Source: Pseudomonas laurylsulfatiphila | Lineage (GTDB): Bacteria; Pseudomonadota; Gammaproteobacteria; Pseudomonadales; Pseudomonadaceae | Reading direction: 5' to 3' | Assembly: GCF_002934665.1 (NCBI RefSeq) | Contig: NZ_NIRS01000001.1 | Span: 682,001 to 746,000, forward strand | DNA: 64,000 nucleotides | In this document: piece after piece, positions 17,509 through 25,694 of the stretch | How positions within the stretch are numbered: position 1 is the first letter of the stretch | Layout of the letters: every line of letters starts with the position of its first letter | The notes under the pieces: generated by a model | Seen by the model: the letters and a program-made list of their open reading frames with translations, nothing else | The model's database searches: none | What the model was told of the DNA's origin: nothing | Translations under genes and position numbers: made by a program

Positions 17509-19424
17509 AACGCCTGTTATTGCTGATGAGTCTTGGCCTCGGGCTGAGCGCAGAAGCTGCACCCATGCGTTGGGCCGATATCCGCGACGGCAGCCTGTAC
17601 CTGCAAACGGACCGCCCCGACACCTTGACCGTGCTCTGGGCACCGGTGTGGCAGGCTGAAGCCAACGAAGAACACCTCTACCTGCTCGACGGCCAGGGCA
17701 AACTCCAGAGCGAACGACTGATTGCCGCCAATGAGCCCAGCGGTAGTCAACGCTGGGACCTGGCGCCGGGCGCCGCCAGTTATCGACTGGAAATTCCTGG
17801 CTACAGCTTCCGTCGTTATACGGTTGAGCACGACGACCACACCGTCGCACTGTTCGCCCCGGCCAAGGTGCATTTCAGCTCCGAGCCCCGGGACGGTGAC
17901 GAGTTGTATTTCAAGGTCGCGGCCGGTGAACACGCGGTACTGGCCGGGAAATTCCACGGCGGTGTCGGCGCGTTGCAAGCGCAGCGCGTGAGTGATGGCC
18001 AACAGTTCTCGCTGCCTCTCAAGCCTTACCCCGCCTATTGGCAGTTCGACAAAGTCGAGTTGCCCGTTGCAACCACCGATCAAATCTGGCGCCTGCACCT
18101 GCGCGGCAGCGGCAAGGTCGCATTCTGGCTCGACGGCACGGCCAACCTGTTCGCCCAGAACCCCCAACAGCTCAAACCCTTGCACGAAGACGAAGGCCAG
18201 ACCCGGCTGACGCTGTACAAAGAGGTGCTCGGCAAGACCCCGAACCTGGGTCTCGCCCTGCCCTATGCGCGACCGCCGGATTCGAGTTTCGCCGTGCTCG
18301 ATGCCCTGCAACCACAGGCCGGAACCTATTACAGCCTGGTCGATATCATGGCGACGCGGCCGCATTACGAAGACGTGTTCCGCCGACTGTATCAGGATCG
18401 TTTCGGCATCACTCAGGACATCACCCTGCTGGCCGGCCGTCAGCGCCGGGCCGACCTGCGCGCCGACACCACCAGCAACGCCGGCCTCGACGCCTGGCTC
18501 GCCGCCACACGCGCACTTGGCGGCAAGGGCACGCATTACATCGGTTTTGCCGACGAACCGAATCTCAATTACCCGGACTACGCCAGCTACCAGCGCATCT
18601 TCAACAGCATGGCCTGGCAAGTGCGCAGCAACCCGGACAACGCCAAAGCCGGCGTACGCATCGCCATGCCGGCCAGCTCCCGGTTCGTCAATGGCCCGTT
18701 CGTCGACAATGCCGCCGACAAGCGCGGCATCGACTGGGCCCGACGCTTGCTGGCCGAGTCCGGCGACAAGATCGATGCGCTGGCGTGGCACGAATGGATG
18801 ATCCGCGACCTGCTGGCGACCCGTGTCTACCGCCATAGCGTACGCAAAGCGGCGGAGCTGGTGGGGCTCGACGCCCAGGGACGACCGCGCAAAGCCTTGT
18901 TGCTGGACCAGACCAACATGTCCAGCGGGGCCAGCCTCAGCCCTTACGATCAGGAAACCCACTACGCCTCGTTATGGTGGGCCTCGGTCATCATCAATGC
19001 TTCCCAGGATGGCTTGCTCGACATGCTCGGCTGGTTCCAGGCCGACGACGAACCCGAGTATCCCAAGGGCATGTTCCGCGTGCTCGGCGAGAATGAATTC
19101 GAACTCAAGCCCGTAGGCCTGGCGCAGCAATTTATCCGCAAGCATTGGCTACACGATGTCATGCGGCTGGAGAACGACGCCTTCGAGGTTGACGTGCTGG
19201 CCATGTCTGCCGGGCTCCAACGCAGCCTGCTGGGCGTCAACAAAGGCTCACGCTTGCAGCGTGTGAGCCTGGCTGGCGCGGAATGTCCATTGACCCGGAG
19301 ATCATTGCACTATTTCGGCGCCGACAATCGCAGTCACGACGCATCTTTCAAATGCCTGGAAGGTCGCATCAGCTTCGATTTACCTGGAGAAACCCTGTTT
19401 GCCCTCAGCTGGAGCACCTCATGA
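17505..19424 (+). CDS. Secreted glycoside hydrolase-like protein (PslG/GH39-like)
   Basis: A 639-residue protein with a signal peptide (MKRLLLLMSLGLGLSAEAAP). The first 260 residues look like beta-sandwich sequence. Then follows a TIM-barrel region with GTHYIGFADEPNLNYPDY (Asp-Glu-Pro-Asn at 350-353), matching the NEPN acid/base strand of clan A hydrolases such as PslG. At the strand where the nucleophile (TEW-like) is expected it reads LLLDQTNMSSG (Asp468-Gln469). A periplasmic hydrolase that trims or edits the polymer is known from the Psl locus, so the role is by analogy. The start overlaps the flippase stop. Whether it is catalytically active is uncertain. Confidence 0.75.
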   Translation: MKRLLLLMSLGLGLSAEAAPMRWADIRDGSLYLQTDRPDTLTVLWAPVWQAEANEEHLYLLDGQGKLQSERLIAANEPSGSQRWDLAPGAASYRLEIPGYSFRRYTVEHDDHTVALFAPAKVHFSSEPRDGDELYFKVAAGEHAVLAGKFHGGVGALQAQRVSDGQQFSLPLKPYPAYWQFDKVELPVATTDQIWRLHLRGSGKVAFWLDGTANLFAQNPQQLKPLHEDEGQTRLTLYKEVLGKTPNLGLALPYARPPDSSFAVLDALQPQAGTYYSLVDIMATRPHYEDVFRRLYQDRFGITQDITLLAGRQRRADLRADTTSNAGLDAWLAATRALGGKGTHYIGFADEPNLNYPDYASYQRIFNSMAWQVRSNPDNAKAGVRIAMPASSRFVNGPFVDNAADKRGIDWARRLLAESGDKIDALAWHEWMIRDLLATRVYRHSVRKAAELVGLDAQGRPRKALLLDQTNMSSGASLSPYDQETHYASLWWASVIINASQDGLLDMLGWFQADDEPEYPKGMFRVLGENEFELKPVGLAQQFIRKHWLHDVMRLENDAFEVDVLAMSAGLQRSLLGVNKGSRLQRVSLAGAECPLTRRSLHYFGADNRSHDASFKCLEGRISFDLPGETLFALSWSTS

Positions 19425-19483
19425 ACGTCGTTGATTTTTGCCCCGTGGACGATTCGTCGCGCACCGAATCACTCCGCTCATGA
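19421..19483 (+). CDS. Very short coupled frame (20 codons)
   Basis: MNVVDFCPVDDSSRTESLRS begins by ATGA overlap with the hydrolase stop and ends 24 nt before the next gene. It may be a coupling leader, the start of a lost gene, or chance. It has no recognisable features beyond the junction style shared by the operon. Confidence 0.2.
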   Translation: MNVVDFCPVDDSSRTESLRS

Positions 19484-19507
19484 CCGACACCGTCAGGAGT
19501 CAAAAAC

Positions 19508-20194
19508 ATGAATGTTCTAAAAAAACTCAGCGATCACATCAAGCAAAAAGGCCTGCGCGCCACTGTCGCCAAGGTGTGGAAACACTACGTATTTTTCCAC
19601 GAAGAACTGTTGTGGATGGAGCGCGATCTGGTGAGCCCGGTACCGGCACACACGCTTCGGCCCTATACACCGCTGCGACTGGAAACCATCACCCCACAGA
19701 ACGCCGTGGCGTTTGCCAAACACTTCGGTGATCGCGTGGGCACCATGGCCGAGTTGGCGTGCGAAGGGTACACCGGGCACATGTACCTGGATGAAAACGG
19801 CGATACCGTGGCCTTTATCTGGGGCAGCAAACGCGATTATCTCGACCGTCATTACTACGGCTGCCTGTTCCCGGTGAAGCCAGGTGAGTTCTTCCTGTTC
19901 GGTCTCGAGCAGATTCGTGCCTACCGGGGCACCACGCTGTCAGTCGATTTCCAGCTGAACCTGTGGAAAGCCATGGCTGATCAGGGCTGCAACAAAGTGG
20001 TGGATATCTGCGAGTCCCACAACATTCCCGCTCTCAAGCTGCACATCCGCATGGGGTATCACGAGCAAGGACGGATCATGAACATCTACCACCTGTTCGG
20101 CTGGCGCTTCTTCCGCGAAACCCGCTACAGCGGTTCACGCCTGGATGCCTTGCGCAAACCGGCGCCCTCTCCTGTTCCAGCCGAGGCGAGCTGA
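19508..20194 (+). CDS. GNAT-type acetyltransferase, exopolysaccharide-associated
   Basis: A 228-residue protein. The middle and end fit a GNAT fold: GHMYLDENGDTVAFIWGSKR (beta strands), FFLFGLEQIRAYRGTTLSVD (acetyl-CoA loop region, less canonical than QxxGxG/A) and SHNIPALKLHIRMGYHEQGR (the N..A..L..R.GY ending typical of the family). There is no signal peptide. As the first of two acyltransferase-like genes at the end of the operon it may acetylate a precursor sugar (inference). Start at ATG 19508; a second function cannot be excluded. Confidence 0.75.
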   Translation: MNVLKKLSDHIKQKGLRATVAKVWKHYVFFHEELLWMERDLVSPVPAHTLRPYTPLRLETITPQNAVAFAKHFGDRVGTMAELACEGYTGHMYLDENGDTVAFIWGSKRDYLDRHYYGCLFPVKPGEFFLFGLEQIRAYRGTTLSVDFQLNLWKAMADQGCNKVVDICESHNIPALKLHIRMGYHEQGRIMNIYHLFGWRFFRETRYSGSRLDALRKPAPSPVPAEAS

Positions 20195-20198
20195 CCTT

Positions 20199-21410
20199 AT
20201 GTCTGCACGATTCGAATGGCGCACGTCACTGTGCGCCCCCGACTTTCCGGCAGAGGCTTATGAGGCGCTGCGGCTGCGGATAACGGACCACACGCCGTTC
20301 AACACACTGGCCTGGATGTGCGCCTCGGAGCAGGCGCTCAAGCCCGGCGAGCAATTGCATGTGCTGCTCGGCTGGCAGGGTGAAGAACTGGCGTTGTGCC
20401 TGCCGCTGGTGGCGTCGGTGGAGCGCTTTGCGCGTTTGCCGTTTCGAGTCCTGCATTATTTGGGCTACCCCCTCGCCGACCGCCTCGCGCTGCTGACGAG
20501 GCTGGACGGCGACAATTTGCGCAAGGCGCTGACGCAGATCCGTCAACGTCTGCCCCATGCCGTGCTGCAACTCAACGAACTGGCCGGTTCCACGGCCCAG
20601 GCACAGGTCCTGGCACCGTGGCAGGCGAACAGTTCGACCGCCGAACAACGCCTCAGCTGTCGAGTGCCGGTGCACCTGATCAGCGAGGCCGACCATCAGG
20701 AAGTCTCCGGCGACCCGCGCTACAAACTGCGCCGCGCGCGCAAACGCATCGCCGCGTGTGGTGCCCTGGTACGGCGGATTACTCCCGACGCCCTGACCAT
20801 GGGGCCGCTGTTGCAGGAAATCAGTGAAGTCGAAGCGGTGAGCTGGAAAGGCGATGAAGGGGTCGGAATTTTTTCCGATGCCCGTCATCGCCAGTGGATG
20901 GACCGCGCCTTCACCGCCCTGGCGGCCCGAGGCCTGGTGCGCGTGGTGGTGCTGGAGCTGGAGGGGCGCTGCATCAGCTATCGCCTCGGCTTGTTGGAAC
21001 AGGGCCGACTGTACGACTACAACCTGGCGTTCCTGCCGCAATATGCCGATCTGGGCAGCGGCCGGGTGCTGCTCGAAGAGTGGATTCGCTGGGGCCTGGA
21101 AGACAACTGGCACTGGATCGACGCGTCACGGGTCAGCCTGGAAAACTCCAGCCATCAACTGCACGAACGCATGACCGGGCAACTGGAGCACTGGCGCTGG
21201 AGTTTTTACTCCTGGCGTCCAGGCGGCCTGCTGCTGGGTCTGGCCTTGCGGGTCTGGCAACGCTTCAAACCCCGATTGCAGCAATGGCGCGCCCGACGCG
21301 CGGCGGCCGCAATCTCCACCCCGGTGCCCGTCGCAACGACTACAGTCAAAGCGCCTGCGGAAAACCTCAAGGAGGGTAAACATGCCTCGGCAAGTGATAG
21401 TCAACGCTGA
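20199..21410 (+). CDS. GNAT/FemAB-like acyltransferase (CelD/BcsL family)
   Basis: A 403-residue protein. The core RYKLRRARKRIAACGALVRR and VVLELEGRCISYRLGLLEQG followed by YDYNLAFLPQYADLGSGRVL and WIDASRVSLENSS is the GNAT_6 (CelD-type) acetyltransferase pattern that is common in polysaccharide clusters. The open frame begins at 20145, but that part is inside the previous gene; the ATG at 20199 is 4 nt after its stop. The C-terminal about 60 residues are low-complexity. Overlaps the following deacetylase gene by 29 nt. It probably modifies a sugar of the exopolysaccharide or its precursor. Confidence 0.8.
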   Translation: MSARFEWRTSLCAPDFPAEAYEALRLRITDHTPFNTLAWMCASEQALKPGEQLHVLLGWQGEELALCLPLVASVERFARLPFRVLHYLGYPLADRLALLTRLDGDNLRKALTQIRQRLPHAVLQLNELAGSTAQAQVLAPWQANSSTAEQRLSCRVPVHLISEADHQEVSGDPRYKLRRARKRIAACGALVRRITPDALTMGPLLQEISEVEAVSWKGDEGVGIFSDARHRQWMDRAFTALAARGLVRVVVLELEGRCISYRLGLLEQGRLYDYNLAFLPQYADLGSGRVLLEEWIRWGLEDNWHWIDASRVSLENSSHQLHERMTGQLEHWRWSFYSWRPGGLLLGLALRVWQRFKPRLQQWRARRAAAAISTPVPVATTTVKAPAENLKEGKHASASDSQR

Positions 21411-22173
21411 CGATTTCGGCCTCAGTGCCTGCGAAAACGCGGTGATCCTGGGCGCGTTTCAGGCCGGGCTCATCAGCTCCGCCACCGCCATGGCCAACAT
21501 GCCGGCGTTCGAAGCGGCCTGCGTCCTGGCCCGGCATCCATTGCTCGAAGGCCGCATTGGTCTGCACTTCAACCTGACCTACGGCCGTCCGTTGAGCCAA
21601 AGCATTGTGCAACGCCCGACGTTTTGCGACGGTGCCGGCGTGTTCGACCTCAACCTGCCCCGCACCCGCCTCTGGCTCGGGCGCCGGGATCGCCACGCCG
21701 TGCTCGAAGAACTCGAAGCCCAGTGGCAACGCTGCCTGGACAACGGCGTGCGCCCCAGTCACCTGGACTCCCATCAACACGTGCACAACATCTGGCCAAT
21801 CGGCGAGATCGTCGCGCGCTTCGCTGCCCGCCAGGGGGTACCGGTGCGTCTGGCGCGCAACCTGGGACAAAACCTCAGTTTGCCCAAGCGCGTGTTCAAG
21901 GACCTGCTCAACCGTCGCCTGAGCCACCTGGCCGGCACCACCGCCGACTACGTGTGCACCCCGGTGGATCTGCGCAACGGCGAGCCGCCACCCGACGGAC
22001 TGCTGGAAATCGTCGCCCACCCGAACCAGCTCGGCGCCGACTTCGGTGATGCCTACCTGGAGCCGGGAGAGTCCTTGAGCGCGTTGCTGGAACAGCGCTT
22101 GCCGGGTGTGCCGCGGGTGGCCTATACCGCTGCGGGCGACGTTGCGCCTCACCGTGCGCAGGGCGGTCTGTAG
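21382..22173 (+). CDS. ChbG/YdjC-type carbohydrate deacetylase (HpnK-like)
   Basis: A 263-residue protein. Metal and catalytic motifs of the YdjC family are clear: VNADDFGLSACENAVIL at the start (Asp pair), GLHFNLTYGRP, and DSHQHVHNIWPI (His-x-His). Family members remove acetyl groups from N-acetylated sugars (ChbG on chitobiose; HpnK in hopanoid pathways). Here it ends the exopolysaccharide operon and is the second deacetylase in it, next to two acetyltransferase-like genes. GGAGGG precedes the ATG. REP elements follow at once and probably mark the end of the transcript. Confidence 0.9.
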   Translation: MPRQVIVNADDFGLSACENAVILGAFQAGLISSATAMANMPAFEAACVLARHPLLEGRIGLHFNLTYGRPLSQSIVQRPTFCDGAGVFDLNLPRTRLWLGRRDRHAVLEELEAQWQRCLDNGVRPSHLDSHQHVHNIWPIGEIVARFAARQGVPVRLARNLGQNLSLPKRVFKDLLNRRLSHLAGTTADYVCTPVDLRNGEPPPDGLLEIVAHPNQLGADFGDAYLEPGESLSALLEQRLPGVPRVAYTAAGDVAPHRAQGGL

Positions 22174-22278
22174 GAGCGAGCTTGCTCGCGATGGAGGTCA
22201 ACGATGATGCGGGGAGCCTGACACCCTGCGGTGCTCTCAGGTTTTTCGTCGGAACGCCGCCCGGAGCAAGCTCCTACA
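22169..22278. repeat. REP palindrome pair downstream of the exopolysaccharide operon
   Basis: Arms TGTAGGAGCGAGCTTGCTCG and CCGGAGCAAGCTCCTACAG enclose about 70 bp. The left arm begins inside the last codons of the ChbG-like gene. The right arm lacks the CGCTC part of a full copy. Confidence 0.85.
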
Positions 22279-22348
22279 GGGCCCGCCGCCATGGCCATCC
22301 ATGGCCGGCCGCGGCAAACCGGCCGACCTGGTTCTGATACGTTTCCAT

Positions 22349-22450
22349 GTAGGAGCTGCCGCAGGCTGCGATCTTTTGATTTTGATTTTTGACCATGTCG
22401 AAAGAGCGGAAGATCAAGATCAAAAGATCGCAGCCTGCGGCAGCTCCTAC
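22349..22450. repeat. REP palindrome pair (GTAGGAGCTGCCGCAGGCTG type)
   Basis: Same class as 1-91, arms about 29 nt with the AT-rich TTTTGATTTTGATTTTT centre. Together with the long repeat that follows it forms a composite copied at the left edge of the window. Confidence 0.9.
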
Positions 22451-22485
22451 AGGGGCGTGCGTTTAGCCGAAGAGCAGGTTCGCCC

Positions 22486-22836
22486 GGCGTACACAAACGC
22501 TCTTCACCACTCATCAGGCCGAGCGTTAGCTCGCCTGCAGCTCTTGATCCACCCGCCCCCTCGGCAGGCTGAGTGGAGGTGTTCATCCGGGGATGGGCGC
22601 GCAGCGCCGTTCGACGCAGTCGAACTCATTGCATGTAGGTCGAAGCGAAGCCGACCGGAGGGCAATGCCCCCGGATGAATACCGCAGCGAAGGAACCCCG
22701 AGCCTCAGCGAGGGGCCGTACGTAAGGGGCGAGACCTTTGGTTCCTTTGGGCTGGGCCGGCACTCCGGCGTTTGCCAAAGGGACTCGCCGTAAGGGCGAA
22801 ACCGCCAGCCGCCGTAACCGAAGAAACGGATATGTA
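22486..22836. repeat. Long intergenic repeat, copy 2
   Basis: Near-identical to 100-456 and in the same orientation; the differences I see are scattered single bases and a short deletion (CTTGATC once instead of twice). The two copies are direct repeats about 22.38 kb apart that flank the regulators and the whole exopolysaccharide operon. Confidence 0.8.
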
Positions 22837-22900
22837 CTCAATCACCCAAGAACCTGGTCGGCTCGAAGGCCGCCTCCGCGATAGCGTCAGCAGCCGCTAC

Positions 22901-23707
22901 TCAGCCCCTCACCACCACCCACGTAAAACACAACGGCAACTGCGCCTCCTGCTGCTGATAGCGGTCATACAGCTCTTCGCGGTTGGAGTGCGGGTACTCC
23001 TTGAAGTGACGGATCTGCAGCCCCGCGGCAATGGCGGCGCCGAAGAGGTCGCCCAGGGTGTGGACGAACCAGTAGGACGGCGCAGCCGGCTGTTCGATCT
23101 TGCCCTCGTAGACGATCGGTTCGTGCTGCACGAACGGGTCGCGACGGAAGTATGAACTGGTCGGGCGAAAAGGATCGGCGGCCTCGGGGTCGAACATTTC
23201 CAGGAACGGGTGGGTTTCGTACACCACCAGCGCGCCACCCGGCTTCAGCGTACGCGCCACATGGCGGAAGAATTCGCCAATGTCCGGCATCCAGTTCAAG
23301 ACCCCGATGGTGATCAGCGCCAGGTCGAAGCGCTCCTGCAGTGACGCAGGCAAGTGGTGAATGTCCGCTTCGATGAATTGCGGCGCATGGGGCGAGCGGG
23401 AAGCCAGTTCCCGCGCCTGCTCGAGAAATGCGCCGGACTGGTCGACACCCACCACGCTGCGTGCACCCAGGGCGAACAGAGACAGGCTTTCGCGGCCGTT
23501 GTTGCAGCCCAGTTGCAGCACTTCCTTGCCGTCGACACCGGTCTGGGCCAGCAGCGCGGTCAGGGTGTCATCCAGGCAGGAAAAATCCGCCTGTTCCACG
23601 CCCTTCAACAAGACTTGCCATTCGCTGGAGTCTTTGTGGTGGCGGGCGGAGTCATTCCAGGCCTCGCGGTTGCTGGCGATGGCTTGTTCTTTTGTCGGCA
23701 GTTCCAT
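22901..23707 (-). CDS. Class I SAM-dependent methyltransferase
   Basis: A 268-residue protein with VLQLGCNNGRESLSLFALGA (motif I, SAM-binding, about residues 62-81), VVGVDQSGAFLEQAREL (motif II acid) and FDLALITIGVLNWMPDIGEF (post-motif region), followed by KPGGALVVYETHPF. Substrate not identifiable. GGAG is 6 nt before the ATG. It is flanked by the long repeat and by the divergent small secreted protein at 23880, with no clear operon partner. Confidence 0.88.
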   Translation of the reverse strand: MELPTKEQAIASNREAWNDSARHHKDSSEWQVLLKGVEQADFSCLDDTLTALLAQTGVDGKEVLQLGCNNGRESLSLFALGARSVVGVDQSGAFLEQARELASRSPHAPQFIEADIHHLPASLQERFDLALITIGVLNWMPDIGEFFRHVARTLKPGGALVVYETHPFLEMFDPEAADPFRPTSSYFRRDPFVQHEPIVYEGKIEQPAAPSYWFVHTLGDLFGAAIAAGLQIRHFKEYPHSNREELYDRYQQQEAQLPLCFTWVVVRG

Positions 23708-23879
23708 TGCACGCTCCAGGGTTCGGGTCGTCGAATTGACCGGCCGAAGTCTAGATCAAGCCCATCCTGACAGGTGTTGCGAACTTGTAATCCGTGCAGC
23801 GCCGACAGCCGCTCCCGGCGCGAGCTATAGTTAATGACCTTGGAGGAAATGTGGTTAAACCGATTTAGCAGGTGTTGCC

Positions 23880-24260
23880 ATGAATAAGACCGACCTGACG
23901 CTTTTGCTCGCCTTCTGCCTGAGCGTGTCCGCTGCTGCCCGTGCCGACGACTTTCCAAACACCACTGACTACAGCAGTGAATTCAACTACTACGGTGCCG
24001 ACCAACCCTTCGCCCACCCCTCACCACCGTCCATGAACATCATCCCGCCGGGCTCATACATCCCGACCGCGCCTGGGGATTTCATTCCGGTTTCAAGCCA
24101 GCACGTGTTTACCGACTCGCGCCTGCCAACCGTGGCCGACGCCACGGTCCGGGTGTTTATCCGCTCCTACGATCCGGAGCGTGGTGTCTACGTGAACCAG
24201 GAAGTCGAAAATCCCGATTGCATGCTGTCCTGCCTGAGACAGGTCCCGATGTTGCAATGA
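23880..24260 (+). CDS. Small secreted protein of unknown function
   Basis: A 126-residue protein with a signal peptide (MNKTDLTLLLAFCLSVSAAARA, cleavage near 22). The mature part is proline-, serine- and tyrosine-rich (ADQPFAHPSPPSMNIIPPGS) and has two cysteines near the end (DCMLSCLRQ), possibly a disulphide. The stop abuts the stop of the convergent response regulator (24260/24261). A 12-codon frame with strong GGAGG (23849-23887) overlaps its start and might be a leader. It could belong to the adjacent copper/amyloid locus, but only location suggests it. Confidence 0.6.
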   Translation: MNKTDLTLLLAFCLSVSAAARADDFPNTTDYSSEFNYYGADQPFAHPSPPSMNIIPPGSYIPTAPGDFIPVSSQHVFTDSRLPTVADATVRVFIRSYDPERGVYVNQEVENPDCMLSCLRQVPMLQ

Positions 24261-25694
24261 TTACCACTGGCGTTTGTCCGGCCGGGCGAGGCCGAGCTTT
24301 TCGATCCGGTAGCGCAACATGTCACGGCTAAGACCCAGCAGGCGTGCCGATTTGGTGACGTTCCAGTCAGTCTTGTCGAGCATCTTGCGCACCATGTCGC
24401 GCTCCACTTCCGGCAGGTTCATGGATTCGCTGCCGTTGTAGGACGGACGCTGTTCGCTGAAATGTTGCGGCTCGTGGTGAAACATCGGTGGCTCATCCAC
24501 CAGGCTCAAACAGACGTTCAACTGATGGGCGGCGATGGTGTCGCTTTGCGCCAGCAACACGGTTTGCTCGAGCATGTTGCGCAATTCGCGTACGTTGCCT
24601 GGCCAGCTGTAGCTGAGCAGCAACTCTTCGGCCTGGTTGCTGAAATACAGGTTCGGCTTGCCATAGCGTTTGCCATGCAACCCCAGGAAGTGCCGGGCCA
24701 GCAGCAGGATATCGGCGCCACGGGCGTACAGACGCGGTACCTTGATTGAAATGATGCGCAGGCGGAAAAACAGGTCGCGGCGGAATTTGCCTTGCTGGAC
24801 CATCTGTTCGAGATTGCAGTTGGTGGCGCTGATGACCCGCAGATCGACCTTGCGCTCCTTCACCGAGCCGACCCGGCGAATGGTCCGGTCTTCCAACAGC
24901 TTGAGAAGCTTGGCTTGCAACAGCAGGTCCATTTCACCGATTTCATCGAGGAACAGCGTGCCGCCATCGGCCGCTTCCACCAGCCCCATGCGACGGTCCT
25001 TGGCATCGGTGAAGGCGCCCTTCTCGTGGCCGAACAGCTCTGATTCCACCAGGTTGGACGGGATCGAAGCGCAGTTGAATTCAATGAACGGGCCTTTGCT
25101 GCGCGGGCCGTCGAAGTGCAGTGCCCGGGCCACCAGTTCCTTGCCGGTACCGGTCTCGCCCTCCACCAGGACCGGCGGCAGATCGCTGTTGGCCATCCGC
25201 CGTTCGGCGTCGAGCAACTGGCTGATGGTGCCCTTGAGATACACCATCGGTGCCGACTCGCCAATCAGTGCCTGCACCCCCGACTTCTGGGCCTCACGCT
25301 CCTGGTAAAAGGACAGCGTGCGCTCCATGCGGTCGGTGGCCAGGGCCTTGTCCAGCAGCAGCTTGAGTTCGGGCAGGGCCACCGGTTTGGTGACGTAGTG
25401 AAAGGCGCCCTCTTTCATTGCCACCACGGCGTCTTCGACGTTGCCGTAACCGGTCATCATGATCACTTTCAGATCCGGCGCGCTGATGCGCAGCTTCTGG
25501 ATCAGGTCGTGACCACTCATGCCCGGCAACGAGTTGTCGGTCAGTACCACGTCAGGTGCGAAAGAACCCAATTGCTCAAGTGCATCTTCAGCCGAGTGGC
25601 AGACGGTCACCTCGAAGTCCTTGCGCTCCAGGTAAGTCTGAATATTCTCGGCGAGGATCTCGTCATCCTCGACCAGCAGAATGCTGTGCTCCAT
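24261..25694 (-). CDS. Sigma-54-dependent response regulator (NtrC family, MnxR-like)
   Basis: A 477-residue protein with three domains: a receiver (residues 1-120; LLVEDD, phospho-acceptor Asp53 in VVLTDNSLPGMSG), a AAA+ sigma-54 interaction domain (about 145-385; GETGTGKELVARAL Walker A, LFLDEIGEM Walker B, FRRDLFFRL), and a Fis-type helix-turn-helix (about 430-470; NVTKSARLLGLSRDMLRYRI). The sigma-54-contact loop reads GAFTDA instead of GAFTGA. Its start lies 32 nt inside the kinase gene upstream, so kinase and regulator are co-translated. Candidate targets with sigma-54 promoters lie at 31237-31253 and 33032-33047. The set of two kinases and one such regulator resembles MnxS1/MnxS2/MnxR, known regulators of Mn(II) oxidation in P. 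putida GB-1. Confidence 0.93.
   Translation of the reverse strand: MEHSILLVEDDEILAENIQTYLERKDFEVTVCHSAEDALEQLGSFAPDVVLTDNSLPGMSGHDLIQKLRISAPDLKVIMMTGYGNVEDAVVAMKEGAFHYVTKPVALPELKLLLDKALATDRMERTLSFYQEREAQKSGVQALIGESAPMVYLKGTISQLLDAERRMANSDLPPVLVEGETGTGKELVARALHFDGPRSKGPFIEFNCASIPSNLVESELFGHEKGAFTDAKDRRMGLVEAADGGTLFLDEIGEMDLLLQAKLLKLLEDRTIRRVGSVKERKVDLRVISATNCNLEQMVQQGKFRRDLFFRLRIISIKVPRLYARGADILLLARHFLGLHGKRYGKPNLYFSNQAEELLLSYSWPGNVRELRNMLEQTVLLAQSDTIAAHQLNVCLSLVDEPPMFHHEPQHFSEQRPSYNGSESMNLPEVERDMVRKMLDKTDWNVTKSARLLGLSRDMLRYRIEKLGLARPDKRQW

Noticed and set aside
19283..19483. 66-codon frame overlapping the end of the hydrolase gene
   Set aside because: Most of it lies inside the hydrolase in another frame; only the final 20 codons after the ATGA junction were kept as a low-confidence feature.
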